From Yoonia vestfoldensis (GTDB taxonomy: Bacteria > Pseudomonadota > Alphaproteobacteria > Rhodobacterales > Rhodobacteraceae), in assembly GCF_002158905.1 (NCBI RefSeq), contig NZ_CP021431.1:62001-126000 (forward strand): 64,000 nt of DNA, in the 5' to 3' direction. A model generated the notes under the pieces. That model saw only the letters and a program-made list of their open reading frames with translations, was not told where the DNA came from and ran no database searches. Of the stretch, positions 41,545 through 50,661 are shown in pieces (position 1 is the stretch's first letter; the number at the start of each line of letters is the position of its first letter). The translations under genes and the position numbers were made by a program.

Positions 41545-42819
41545 TCAGTGGCTGTGTGATCGGCCGCCGCGAACATGCGGGTGATCTTCTGGAAGATCAT
41601 CATGAACATGTTCGAAAGTTCCAGTATCGTCACGCGCCCAAAGTAAGACCCCACAAATTATCCCAATGGCTGCGAGCAATGCCAAGAATGTAAAGGCCGT
41701 TGTGGGTCCCGTGATGGTAATCAGCCAGCCTGCAAGCGGGTATGTCACCAGCCAGCAGGAGTGTGATAAAGCAAACTGAGCAGCGTAGACGGCGGGTCTG
41801 TCTTCAGCGTGTGCGGATCGTTTGAGTAGCCGCCCTGATGGGGTCAGCACGACAGAATAGCCGATCCCGATAACGAACCATCCCGCAAGCAGTGGGAGCC
41901 ACTGCGTGTAGTAGATCAGTGAGATCAGCGACAGACTGAGCAGCGAGATAACCAGCACTGCCGCACCGCCGATCATCACCGGGCGGTCGAGGAAGTTGTC
42001 CAGAAGTCGGGGAAGCAAAAGGGCGGCCAGCATTGACCCGCCACCGAATGCACCAAGAGCAATGGCGACTTGCGCATCCCCAAGCCCCAGATCGGCGCGG
42101 ACCAGCACCACGGTGTTGACCAACACCATAGAACCCGCTGCTGCCGCTGCGAGGTTGAGCGACAACAGCCCGCGCAGGCGCGGTGTGGCGAGGTATATCC
42201 GCATCCCGCGCGTGGTGCGATCATAGATGCCCCGATGCGCGGTTGGTTGCGGGCTGGGCAGCAGAACCGACACGACCAGAAAAGCCGAGCCAACGAATCC
42301 GATCACGGTGCCGAAGAACAACGCATGATAGCTCACGAAGGTCAGCAGGATTGCGGCTAACATCGGGCTGATGATGTTCTCAAGGTCGTAGGCCAGCCGT
42401 GAGAGCGACAGAGCCCGAGTATACCGGTCTTCCTCTGGCAGGATGTCGGGGATGGTCGCCTGAAACGTCGGCGTGAACGCGGCAGATGCGGATTGCAGCA
42501 CAAAGATCAGGATGTAGGCCTGCCAAACCTCGGTTACGAATGGCAGGCACAGCGCCACAGCGGCGCGGACCAAGTCGAGGCTGACCAGCATCGTGCGGCG
42601 CGGCCACCGATTGGCGAAGGCCCCAGCGATGGGCGCAATTCCGACATACGCCACCATTTTGATGGTGAAGATCGTGCCCAACACCAGCCCTGCGCGTTCG
42701 CCTGACAGATCATAGGCCAAAAGCCCCAGAGCGATTGTTGCAAGACCTGTCCCAAGCAGGGCCACGATCTGTGCAAGGAAGAGATGCCGGTAAGTGCGAT
42801 CAGCCAGGACAGAGAGCAT
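41545..42819 (-). CDS. MFS transporter, probable Ni/Co exporter, C-terminus cut by IS
   Basis: A 424-residue, 12-helix major facilitator (for example ANRWPRRTML, DILPEEDRYTRALSLSRLAYDLENIISPM). The tail is His/Asp-rich (EHVHDDLPEDHPHV, then RSHSH), as in metal exporters. The stop TGA comes from the inserted IS. Beyond the IS the frame continues PIVIDDYHQHWPSIR before a TAA at 40186-40188, so about 15 residues were lost. It lies next to an RcnR-like metal repressor, suggesting nickel or cobalt export. Drug transport is the alternative. Confidence 0.82.
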   Translation of the reverse strand: MLSVLADRTYRHLFLAQIVALLGTGLATIALGLLAYDLSGERAGLVLGTIFTIKMVAYVGIAPIAGAFANRWPRRTMLVSLDLVRAAVALCLPFVTEVWQAYILIFVLQSASAAFTPTFQATIPDILPEEDRYTRALSLSRLAYDLENIISPMLAAILLTFVSYHALFFGTVIGFVGSAFLVVSVLLPSPQPTAHRGIYDRTTRGMRIYLATPRLRGLLSLNLAAAAAGSMVLVNTVVLVRADLGLGDAQVAIALGAFGGGSMLAALLLPRLLDNFLDRPVMIGGAAVLVISLLSLSLISLIYYTQWLPLLAGWFVIGIGYSVVLTPSGRLLKRSAHAEDRPAVYAAQFALSHSCWLVTYPLAGWLITITGPTTAFTFLALLAAIGIICGVLLWARDDTGTFEHVHDDLPEDHPHVRGGRSHSH

Positions 42820-42828
42820 GGGCCTTCC

Positions 42829-43107
42829 TCATAAGTACTTGGTGATCGCCTTGAACTCTGCTGTTGCGGGCGCGCCGTCCCTGCCCGCACCGGCCATTGC
42901 AGCATCAAGGCAATGGTCGATATGATCCTGAATCAGGGTGCGCTTGGCCTGCGTGATGGCCTTCTCGACAGCATGGAGTTGCTGCGCGATGTCGGTGCAC
43001 GGGCGCTCCGCCTCGATCATCTCGATCACGCTGAGAAGATGGCCGTTGGCACGTTTCAGCCGCTTGATAATATTGGGGTGGGTTGCATGGGGCGTGTGTT
43101 TTGTCAT
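42829..43107 (-). CDS. RcnR/FrmR-family metal-sensing repressor
   Basis: A 92-residue all-helical repressor of the CsoR/RcnR superfamily, starting MTKHTPHATHP (the longer frame adds 21 unlikely residues). His3, Cys37 in RPC, and two histidines in QDHIDHCLD match the His-Cys-His-His sensing pattern of RcnR rather than the Cys-His-Cys of CsoR, so Ni(II) or Co(II) is the likely signal. It sits between the MFS gene and the divergent HupE module and probably controls both. Confidence 0.82.
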   Translation of the reverse strand: MTKHTPHATHPNIIKRLKRANGHLLSVIEMIEAERPCTDIAQQLHAVEKAITQAKRTLIQDHIDHCLDAAMAGAGRDGAPATAEFKAITKYL

Positions 43108-43170
43108 AAACAGACGGTATCCCCCCTGGGGGGATAGAGCAAGCGGGCCAAGACCTGCAGAAACGGGCAC

Positions 43171-43530
43171 ATGAAACGACAGGTGAACTCAGTCCTGCGC
43201 TATGCAATGACCATCGCTTTGGCGGTCGGGATCATGGTGTCGTCTTATGCGCAGAGCGAGCTGCATGAATTTGCCGAGTTCGCAGAACTCCTGGCCGAGC
43301 ATCAGGCCGAGATCGAAGACCATGGCCATTCCCATGATGATATCGTGGATATTCTGCACATTTTCCAAGGCCATGCCCATGAGATGGCCGATCACGACCA
43401 CAACACCGCCTATCTATCCCCCAGACGCGGCTTGGGTTTCGTTGCGCCTTCAAGCACCACTTGGTCTCTGATTGAAATTGCAGCGTCCGACCGCAGCGCT
43501 CACGATTTAGATCGACCGCCACGAGTGTGA
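43171..43530 (+). CDS. Small His-rich secreted protein
   Basis: A 119-residue protein with a signal-like N-terminus (TIALAVGIMVSSYAQ) and a His/Asp-rich central region (DHGHSHDDIVDIL, QGHAHEMADHDHN), consistent with periplasmic metal buffering. Divergent from the RcnR-like gene by about 60 bases and upstream of the HupE-like gene, so likely part of the same nickel/cobalt regulon. No characterised homologue comes to mind. Confidence 0.65.
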   Translation: MKRQVNSVLRYAMTIALAVGIMVSSYAQSELHEFAEFAELLAEHQAEIEDHGHSHDDIVDILHIFQGHAHEMADHDHNTAYLSPRRGLGFVAPSSTTWSLIEIAASDRSAHDLDRPPRV

Positions 43531-43584
43531 TGTCGCGCCTATCCGGCGCTGTCCTCCATCAAACTCAATAAACGGAAAATCAAA

Positions 43585-44322
43585 ATGAAACCCAACCGAT
43601 CCTATCGGTCAGGGCACCCGTCGCATGCTTTGCGGCAGACCCTGATCCTATTTACCACTATCGTGCTGATACTGATCGCTTTCGCGACCTCGGCTTACGC
43701 CCATGCCGTGACCCCCGGTGACGCGGGCTATATCCAGGAGATTTTCGGGGTGCATATCATCTCGTTCATCTATCTGGGCGCAAAGCACATGATTACGGGA
43801 TATGACCATATCCTGTTCCTGCTCGGCGTCGTCTTCTTCCTATACCATATGAAAGACGTGGCGATTTATGTCAGCATCTTTGCCGTCGGCCACTCCGTCA
43901 CCATGATTGCGGGCGTCTGGTTTGGCTGGGGCATCAACGCCTATATCATCGACGCCATCATCGGCCTGTCGGTTGTCTACAAGGCGCTCGACAACCTTGG
44001 CCTCTATCAGAAATGGCTCGGGTTTCAGCCAAACACCAAGGCCGCAACCCTGATCTTCGGTCTGTTCCATGGCACCGGCCTTGCGTCAAAAATCCTGGAT
44101 TATCAATTGTCCGAAGACGGGCTGCTCGCGAACCTTCTGGCCTTCAACGTGGGCGTCGAGGTGGGTCAGCTTTTGGCGCTCTTCGTGATCCTTATCGTGA
44201 TGGGGTACTGGCGTCGCAGCCCCAACTTCATGCGTCAGGCTTCTGTCGCGAACATCATCATGGTCGGCCTTGGCCTTCTGCTCACCTACCAGCAGATCGC
44301 AGGCTACATCGCCAGCACATAG
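43585..44322 (+). CDS. HupE/UreJ-family membrane protein
   Basis: A 245-residue integral membrane protein with six or more helices. It has the family's His/Asp motif (HMITGYDHILFLLG) and FGLFHGTGLASKIL, the positions implicated in nickel or cobalt passage by HupE/UreJ relatives. It lacks the long N-terminal domain of UreJ-2 types. In this module it may work as a secondary transporter with the RcnR-like repressor; direction of transport is unclear. Confidence 0.8.
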   Translation: MKPNRSYRSGHPSHALRQTLILFTTIVLILIAFATSAYAHAVTPGDAGYIQEIFGVHIISFIYLGAKHMITGYDHILFLLGVVFFLYHMKDVAIYVSIFAVGHSVTMIAGVWFGWGINAYIIDAIIGLSVVYKALDNLGLYQKWLGFQPNTKAATLIFGLFHGTGLASKILDYQLSEDGLLANLLAFNVGVEVGQLLALFVILIVMGYWRRSPNFMRQASVANIIMVGLGLLLTYQQIAGYIAST

Positions 44323-44337
44323 AGATTGGAAAGAAAA

Positions 44338-44952
44338 ATGAACAACGCACCGAAACCCAACATCGAAGACCTGCCGACCCCCACCCAATTACGCCGGTCC
44401 ACCATCATTGCCAGCCTGACGGCAGTCGCCATAGGCGTTATGGTCTACCTGCCCGCCGAATACGGCGCCGACCCCACAGGCGTAGGGAGCATCCTTGGCC
44501 TTACGGAAATGGGCGAAATCAAGCAGCAGCTTGCCGCAGAAGCGGCGGCGGACGAAGCGCTTCATGGCAACGATGACAGCTCATCTCTGATGAATGATAT
44601 CTTCGGCCTATTCGTCGGGGCAGCGCACGCACAAGAGGCCTGGCAGGACGAGATCACATTTACCCTCGCGCCCGGCGCATCCACCGAGATCAAGGCCACG
44701 ATGGAGGAAGGTGCCACTATGAACTACTCGTGGGTCGCTACAGGCGGGCGGATCAACTTCGATCTTCACGCTCATGCAGATGGTGAGGAAGTGACCTACG
44801 ACAGAGGTCGCGGCCAAACATCAGGTGACGGCAGTTTTGAGACCCCCTTCGCGGGGGATCACGGCTGGTTCTGGCGAAACCGTGATGATGCTGACATCAC
44901 CGTGATCCTGCAATTGCGTGGTGACTACAGCGAGATCGTTCGTAGCGAGTGA
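44338..44952 (+). CDS. Membrane-anchored periplasmic protein next to HupE
   Basis: A 204-residue protein from ATG 44338 with one N-terminal membrane helix (STIIASLTAVAIGVMVYLP) and a soluble domain that includes EITFTLAPGASTEIKA, FDLHAHADGE and DHGWFWRNRDDADITVILQLRGDY. It follows the HupE-like gene by 15 bases and is likely its partner. I know it only as an uncharacterised transmembrane-anchor protein; His residues suggest metal contact. Confidence 0.6.
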   Translation: MNNAPKPNIEDLPTPTQLRRSTIIASLTAVAIGVMVYLPAEYGADPTGVGSILGLTEMGEIKQQLAAEAAADEALHGNDDSSSLMNDIFGLFVGAAHAQEAWQDEITFTLAPGASTEIKATMEEGATMNYSWVATGGRINFDLHAHADGEEVTYDRGRGQTSGDGSFETPFAGDHGWFWRNRDDADITVILQLRGDYSEIVRSE

Positions 44953-45371
44953 TGCAAGAAACCAGCCACCCGCTCAGGGATGTGCGGGTGGCCGCAAGGC
45001 CAGTACTGGAAGGTTAAGCCGACATCCAAACGGTGTGCAGCATCGGTCAGGTTGGGCTCCTAGCGGCCGGTCGCCGCCCGCCGCCTCAATGTCGGCTTTA
45101 TTGATCAACAAGTTCGGCGGTTTTGCTGCGTGGCTTTCTCTTTGTTGCTGAGGAGGGCGGATTGCGTTGACGGCCCGCCCTTCTTAATAGCTTTTGGGCC
45201 GGATCCCCTGAAAAGCGAAAGATGCCGTAATGGGGCTATCGGCGAATCGAGCACGTTTCGCTTGCTTGACAGCATGATGTGGAGTGCCGTTGCCCTTGAT
45301 GCGCCTGCAGCGCGTCTACGAGGTCGTATGTTTCCATGCGCCTCAATTCCTAAGAATAGAAGGGCAACGAC
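44953..45371. other. Non-coding left flank of the IS110 transposase
   Basis: About 419 bases with no supported gene. Part of it, probably the right half, is the left end of the IS110 element. In the best studied IS110 members the non-coding end encodes a structured bridge RNA that pairs with target and donor DNA. I could not fix the boundary or fold the RNA by eye. Confidence 0.5.
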
Positions 45372-46403
45372 ATGAATGTATTTATCGGACTGGATGTATC
45401 TCTGGCAAGCACGGCGATTTGTGTGCTGGGGCCACAGGGGAGGATTGTTGAAGAATTACAGGCGGAAAGCGAGCCTGAGGCATTGGTACGTGCAATAGCG
45501 TCATTGTCATATTCGATCGATGCGATCGGGCTCGAAGCCGGACCTTTGTCCCAATGGCTGAGCAAGGGAATGGAAGAAGCTGGCTTTGACGTGGTCATGA
45601 TGGAAACGCGGTTGGTGAAAGCCGCTTTGAAAGCCATGCCGATCAAAACCGATCGGCGCGATGCTCAGGGCATTGCGCGCTTGCTTCAAATGGGATGGTA
45701 CAGGCCCGTGCACCGCAAATCGGTGTCCTCCCAGGAAATCCGCGCGTTGCTGACAGCGCGCAAGTCAGTTCAGCAGGCCATCATCAACCTTGAGCTTTCC
45801 ATGCGGGGTGTTTTGCGGAACTTCGGTCTGAAGCTGGGACACGTCACCCGGATCAGGTACGAGGCCCGGGTGAGGGAACTGGTTGAGCAGAATGAAATCC
45901 TGTCGGTGTCGACAGAGGCCCTTTTGCGCGCGCGTGCGCAGTTGCGCGCCGAGTTGGCTGAAATGGATGCGACAATCGCGGATCTGGCAAAACAAGACGA
46001 CGTTTGCCGTCTGATGATGACGATGCCGGGCGTCGGTCGGATCGTCGCCCTGACGGTCAAATCCGCGATCGACGATCCGACCCGCTTTGCGCGATCGAAG
46101 GATGTTGGTCCGTGGGTGGGGCTGACGCCGAAGCGCACTCAATCCGGAGAGATGGACATCGTCGGGCAAATTACGCGAGCCGGCGACCGGGCCCTTCGAA
46201 CGGCCTTGTATCAAGCGGCGATGATCTTGATGCACCGTGGGTCACCAAACTGGCTCCAGGCCTGGGCGCTCAGAGTGGCCCATCGGCGTGGATCGAAACG
46301 GGCTTTGATTGCACTTGCGCGGCGCATTGGCGTTGTTTTGCACCGCATGTGGCGAGACGGCACACCATTCCGCCATGCGCAGAGCTCCCCGGCAACGGTC
46401 TGA
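45372..46403 (+). CDS. IS110-family transposase
   Basis: A 343-residue DEDD recombinase. The N-terminal RuvC-like half has FIGLDVSLAST, GLEAGPLSQWL and PIKTDRRDAQGIARLLQMGWYR; the C-terminal transposase-20 half has MPGVGRIVALTVKSAI, VGPWVGLTPKRTQSGEM and RAGDRALRTALYQAA. It inserts without terminal inverted repeats, probably guided by an element-encoded RNA. The subgroup (IS110 or IS1111) is not settled. It lies between the nickel module and the strawberry-notch gene. Confidence 0.9.
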   Translation: MNVFIGLDVSLASTAICVLGPQGRIVEELQAESEPEALVRAIASLSYSIDAIGLEAGPLSQWLSKGMEEAGFDVVMMETRLVKAALKAMPIKTDRRDAQGIARLLQMGWYRPVHRKSVSSQEIRALLTARKSVQQAIINLELSMRGVLRNFGLKLGHVTRIRYEARVRELVEQNEILSVSTEALLRARAQLRAELAEMDATIADLAKQDDVCRLMMTMPGVGRIVALTVKSAIDDPTRFARSKDVGPWVGLTPKRTQSGEMDIVGQITRAGDRALRTALYQAAMILMHRGSPNWLQAWALRVAHRRGSKRALIALARRIGVVLHRMWRDGTPFRHAQSSPATV

Positions 46404-46828
46404 GTAATACAATTCCAGAACTTGATCGGACGGAGGAATGCACTGCACCTGACGACAGGTACGACGAGGTCCCTTGCCGGGACGGGGTTCCTGGAGATGC
46501 CGAAAGCCCGCTAGTTATCGGCTAACGCTGAATACGCGTAAAAGATGGGCACCCAGGACCAGATTTGGACCAGGCATAGAGTGGCAGTCATGAGGCTGAC
46601 TACGGACGGAAGAGCGAAGCCCGTGCAGGGGGTGTCCTTCAGTCCTGACGTGCGGGTGCAGTGAAAAAGAAAAAGTAAGCTTCTGAATTTGTGTCTTAAA
46701 ACTCGGCGAGGAATGAGATCTTCGCCGGGATTTTTGACTTGCCCGAAACCCTTGACAGAGGCCCGCCCCATTACGGAAGCGGGCTTTTTGTCCTTTGGAA
46801 CTCAGACCCTGATCCAAAGGAAACCCCC
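46404..46828. other. Right flank of IS110 and leader of the strawberry-notch gene
   Basis: 425 bases without a gene. Contains the probable right end of the IS110 element and two stem-loops followed by T runs: CGGCGA/TCGCCG at 46704-46727 with TTTTT, and the terminator at 46761-46789. The strawberry-notch gene starts at 46829 behind AAAGGAAA. Confidence 0.5.
46761..46789 (+). terminator. Rho-independent terminator
   Basis: GCCCGC / GCGGGC stem with a 12-base loop followed by TTTTT. It lies 40 bases before the next start codon, so it probably ends transcription arriving from the IS110 side. Confidence 0.6.
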
Positions 46829-49122
46829 ATGACCAAGCCCAATCCGGCAAACCCGGCATTCCCAATCTCCGACACTGATCTCGTCTCTGCCATCGCGCAG
46901 ATCGGCGCGGAGGTCGACCACCAACCCCTGCGCAGCTCAGCGCTCGCGCGCATCATGCGCGAGACGTTTCATGGCAGCGATGCCGGCGGTGCCTGGGACT
47001 GGCGCATGGCATATGACCTGATGCAGGCCGCGGCTGTCCAGGTGCTGCTGCGTGGGGACGGCGCGGCAGGTGACATGGCCGCTGCAAAGCTGCTTGCCTC
47101 ACGGCTCCTGACGGAAACGCGCCGGTCAGAGCAGCAAATCCGGCTCCAGCAGTTTTCCACGCCGCTGGCATTCGCGGCGCTGGTCTTACGGGCGGCGGCG
47201 ATCCGCAAGGGCGAGACCGTGCTGGAACCCTCGGCTGGCACTGGTGCCCTGACCGCTTTCGCTGCCCGGGCCGGTGCCACGCTTGTGCTCAATGAAATCG
47301 ACCCCTTTCGCCAGCGCCTCCTGCGCGCGGTTTTCGGCGGCGAGGTCACAGGCCATGACGGCGAGCATATCGATGATCTGCTGCAGACGCCGGTTCTACC
47401 CGACGTCGTGGTGATGAACCCGCCCTTCGCCTCCTCGGTCGATCGCTCCCGAGACAAGCACATCGCCGCCAAACATCTCATCGCGGCAGCAAAGCGCCTG
47501 GCGCCCGGTGGGCGGCTGGTGGCGATCATGCCGCCGGGATTCACGCCCGAACGCGATGCCGCGCATTGGTCCCGCGCCTGCAGCCTCCTGACGCCGCGAC
47601 TGGCGTTGACGATGCCGGGGCAGGTCTACCGCAAGCTCGGCACCTCTGTCGAAACCCAGCTGATGGTCTTCGACAAGGTGCAGGAGGATGGCGAGATGAT
47701 CCGCGCCATTGTGTGCGATCTGGATGAGGCCCTTCCTTTTGTCGACGCCGTGGCCGCGACCCGGCCCGAGATGCGCCCCGTACAACAGGCAGCGGCGATC
47801 CCTCATGCTCAGCCGACCGTTCCATCATCTGCCCCGCGCAACCGCCGCGCTGCGCCTGTTGCCGCCTCCAAACCCCGGGCCAATGCCGTCCGTCCGCTCA
47901 GCTTCACAAGCTTTGAGACCCCTCGCGACAACACGCCCATCTCGGACATCTATGCGCGCTACCGTCCTCAGCGGATCGAGATTGCGGGTGCGCAGGAACA
48001 CCCCACGCCGCTCGTCGAAAGCATCGCCATGGCCTCGGTTGCCCCGCCCATGCCCTCAAACACGGGCAGTGATGACTTGCGCTTGCCCGCACGGTTGATC
48101 GAGGAGGGACATCTCTCCGAGGCGCAGCTGGAAACCATCATCATGGCGCATGACGCCCATGGGCGCGACCTGCCCGGTCAGTTTACCATCGATGACGACC
48201 AGACCAAGCTGACGCGCGCCGATGATGACCCGGATGCACGTGCCTATCGCCTTGGCTATTTCCTCGGCGACGGCACCGGTTGCGGCAAGGGGCGCGAATG
48301 CGCGGGGCTCATTCTTGTGAACTGGCTTGCCGGGCGCAGGAAGGCGATCTGGGTTTCCAAATCCGCCACGCTCATCGAGGACGCGATCCGCGACTGGACC
48401 GATCTTGGCGGCTCGCCAGCTGACATCCAGCCGCTCTCCAAATGGAAACCGGACCAGCCTGTCCCTATGGGTGACGGTATCATCTTCGTCACCTACGCCA
48501 CGCTGCGGTCCGCGGGCAAATGCGGCACCACGCGCCTGAGCCAGATCCTCGCCTGGATGGGTGAAGACTTTGACGGCGTTCTTGCCTTCGATGAGGCCCA
48601 TGCCATGCAGAACGCGGCCGGGTCCGAGCAGGGCAGGGGGGTCAAACCCTCCCAGCAGGGCCTTGCTGGCCTGCGGCTGCAACTGGCAGCACCCCGCGCC
48701 CGCGTCTTCTACATCTCGGCCACGGGCGCCACGAGCGTGCACAACCTGGCCTATGCCGCGCGGCTGGGGCTCTGGGGGCAGGGACCCGAATACCCCTTCC
48801 CGAGCCGCGAGAGTTTCGTGTCGGCGATGGAAGCCGGCGGCGTTGCCGCCATGGAAGTGGTCGCGCGTGATCTCAAGACGCTCGGCCTCTACACGGCGCG
48901 CGCCCTCAGCTTCGATGGCGTGGAGTATGACGTGCTCGAACACGCACTTACTCCGGCCCAAATCGAGATCTACGACGCCTATGCGGGTGCCTTCCGCACC
49001 ATTCACCACAATCTCGAGGCGGCGCTGACGGCGACCGGTGTCAACGATGCCTCGGGGGAGACCAACGCCTCCGCCGCACGTGCCTCGGCCAAGTCCCGGT
49101 TTGAAAGCACCAAGCAGCGCTT
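46829..49122 (+). pseudogene. Strawberry-notch-type methyltransferase-helicase, part 1 of 3
   Basis: N-terminal 764 codons of a large plasmid/ICE gene. Residues about 125-240 are a DNA-methyltransferase-like domain (EPSAGTGALTAFAARAG, NPPF near 197). A superfamily-2 helicase follows: Walker A-like GDGTGCGKG near 484 and FDEAHAMQNA near 588, then YISATGAT. The frame is cut by an IS3-family element at 49123. With both insertions removed, 46829-49122, 50452-50640 and 56957-58736 join into an exact open frame of about 1420 residues. Start ATG follows AAAGGAAA. Confidence 0.85.
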
Positions 49123-49172
49123 TGAACCGCCCTGGGTTTACCGGAGAGTAAAACACTCAAAGGATGAACCCT

Positions 49173-49505
49173 ATGACAAAGAATCGACATACCCCCGCCT
49201 ATCCTGCCGAACTGCGTGAACGTGGTGTTCGGCTTTTCAGAGAGAACCGTGCTGACTATGCCAGCGACACGGCAGCCTATAAGGCAATTGCGCCGAAGCT
49301 TGGCTGTTCACCGGACAGCCTGCGCGTCTGGTGTCAGCAGGCCGAACGCGATGCCGGGCAGCGGGCTGGGCTGACAATTGCCGAGAAGGATCGGATCAAG
49401 GAACTTGAGCGTGAGGTCCGTGAACTGCGCCAGGCCAACGAGATCCTGAAGAAGGCCAGCGCATATTTCGCAGCGGCGGAGCTCGACCGCCCGTTTCGCA
49501 AATGA
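49173..49505 (+). CDS. IS3-family transposase OrfA, copy 1
   Basis: About 110 residues: a helix-turn-helix (YPAELRERGVRLFRENR, APKLGCSPDSLRVWCQQAER) and a coiled-coil tail (KDRIKELEREVRELRQANEI). Start at 49173 behind AAGGA. Overlaps OrfB by four bases; the full transposase is probably OrfAB. Confidence 0.88.
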   Translation: MTKNRHTPAYPAELRERGVRLFRENRADYASDTAAYKAIAPKLGCSPDSLRVWCQQAERDAGQRAGLTIAEKDRIKELEREVRELRQANEILKKASAYFAAAELDRPFRK

Positions 49506-50407
49506 TCGTGTTCATCGACGATCACCGTCGTGTCCATGGTGTCGAGCCGATCTGCCGGGTTCTGGGGATCGCACCATCGACGTATTACGCCCTCAAGGCC
49601 GTGGAGCGTGATCCGGACCTGGCATCGGATCGGGCTAAGCAGGATCAACTGGACATGGCCGCCATAAAAGAGGCCTTCGATGGCAGTCGGGGCCGATACG
49701 GCGCGCGCAAGGTTTGGCACCAGTTACGCCGCAGCGGGCACGATATCGCTCGCTGCACTGTGGAGCGGCTTATGAAGGCTATGGGATTACAAGGGGTTGT
49801 GCGGGGCAAGAAAGTGACCACGACCAACCCCGATACGGCACAACCTTGCCCGGACGACAAGGTGAACCGGGCTTTCGTGGCCGCTATGCCGAACCAGCTC
49901 TGGGTCAGTGACTTCACCTATGTCTCCAGCTGGCAGGGCATGGTCTATGTGGCCTTCGTCATCGACGTCTTCGCCCGCAAAATCGTCGGCTGGCGCGTCT
50001 CGACCTCGATGACCACCGGTTTCGTGCTCGATGCCTTGAACCAGGCCATCTGCCAGCGCGCCCCGTCCGAGGCGGACAAGCTCATCCACCACAGCGATCG
50101 TGGCAGCCAATACCTGTCGATCCGATACACCGAACGGCTGGCCGAGGCTGGGATTGATACTTCGGTGGGCAGCGTTGGTGACAGCTACGATAACGCCCTG
50201 GCCGAAAGCATCATCGGCCTGTTCAAGACCGAGGTCATCAAGTTTCTCGGTCCATGGAAATCGGTCGGCCAAGTCGAATGGGAAACTCTCAAGTGGGTCG
50301 ACTGGTATAACAAAACGCGCCTGCACAGCGCCATCGGATACATTACACCGAACGAAGCAGAGGAGGCATTCTACGCAAACTTGAACGTTGACGAAAAAGC
50401 AGCGTAA
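49502..50407 (+). CDS. IS3-family transposase OrfB, copy 1
   Basis: A 301-residue DDE integrase: RYGARKVWHQLRR, first Asp in WVSDFTYV, second in HHSDRGSQYL, Glu in DSYDNALAESIIGLFKTEVI, and KTRLHSAIGYITPNEAEE at the end. Intact, so the element can probably move. Confidence 0.93.
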   Translation: MIVFIDDHRRVHGVEPICRVLGIAPSTYYALKAVERDPDLASDRAKQDQLDMAAIKEAFDGSRGRYGARKVWHQLRRSGHDIARCTVERLMKAMGLQGVVRGKKVTTTNPDTAQPCPDDKVNRAFVAAMPNQLWVSDFTYVSSWQGMVYVAFVIDVFARKIVGWRVSTSMTTGFVLDALNQAICQRAPSEADKLIHHSDRGSQYLSIRYTERLAEAGIDTSVGSVGDSYDNALAESIIGLFKTEVIKFLGPWKSVGQVEWETLKWVDWYNKTRLHSAIGYITPNEAEEAFYANLNVDEKAA

Positions 50408-50448
50408 TCATTGAACCACAAACTCTCCGGTAAACCCGGGGCGGTTCA

Positions 50449-50640
50449 CTTCTTCAACCATCTCCTGATGGGCATGAAAGCCCCGACCATCATCCGCGCC
50501 ATCGAGGATGACCTCGCGGCGGGCCACGCTTGCGTCATCCAGGTGGTCTCGACAGGTGAGAGCCTGCTGAAACGCCGGCTTGAAACGATGGACCCCGACG
50601 ACGAGCTCGTCGAGGGTGCCTTGACGCCGCGCGACTATGT
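50449..50640 (+). pseudogene. Strawberry-notch gene, part 2 of 3
   Basis: About 63 codons of the helicase C-terminal half between the two insertions: FNHLLMGMKAPTIIRAIEDD, HACVIQVVSTGESLLKRR and ALTPRDYV. The frame is cut by the RIT element in the DYV-LGYLEQ region; translation would stop ten codons into the element. Confidence 0.85.
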
Positions 50641-50641
50641 C

Positions 50642-50661
50642 TTATCCGGAGTTCCGGATAA
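50642..50661. repeat. Palindrome at the left tip of the RIT element
   Basis: TTATCCGGAGTTCCGGATAA, a nine-base inverted repeat with a two-base centre, found only at the left tip and not at the right. It resembles a paired tyrosine-recombinase binding site. A related sequence (TTATGCGGAGTTCGGGAT) occurs 42 bases inside each terminal repeat. Confidence 0.75.

Larger units (their letters stand above)
40239..41547 (-). mobile_element. IS3-family insertion sequence (IS2-like)
   Basis: Ends are imperfect inverted repeats of about 32 bases: left TGATCTTGCCCCCGTTTCA... and right, read inward, TGAACTGGCCCCCCTTTCG..., both continuing into CCGGACACTCAGG. Both sides are flanked by the direct repeat GTGGC (40234-40238 and 41548-41552). 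The element carries orfA and orfB with a slippery A7 run. It lies inside the 3' end of the neighbouring MFS gene. Confidence 0.9.
49123..50448 (+). mobile_element. IS3-family insertion sequence, copy 1
   Basis: 1326 bases with inverted ends TGAACCGCCC(T/C)GGGTTTACC followed by GGAGAGT, and a 3-base target duplication CTT (49120-49122, 50449-50451). Removing the element and one CTT restores the strawberry-notch frame (KQRF-FNHLL). The copy at 63061 is in the opposite orientation and looks identical where visible. Confidence 0.93.

Noticed and set aside
44013..44576. 187-codon frame overlapping the HupE and anchor genes
   Set aside because: Out-of-frame with both supported genes and Arg/His-rich in the manner of a shadow.
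48056..49156. 366-codon minus-strand open frame within the helicase gene
   Set aside because: Shadow frame of low plausibility; the plus-strand frame has clear helicase motifs.
49787..50326. 179-codon antisense frame within the IS transposase, repeated at 63183-63722
   Set aside because: It repeats only because the IS is repeated; it is antisense to OrfB.
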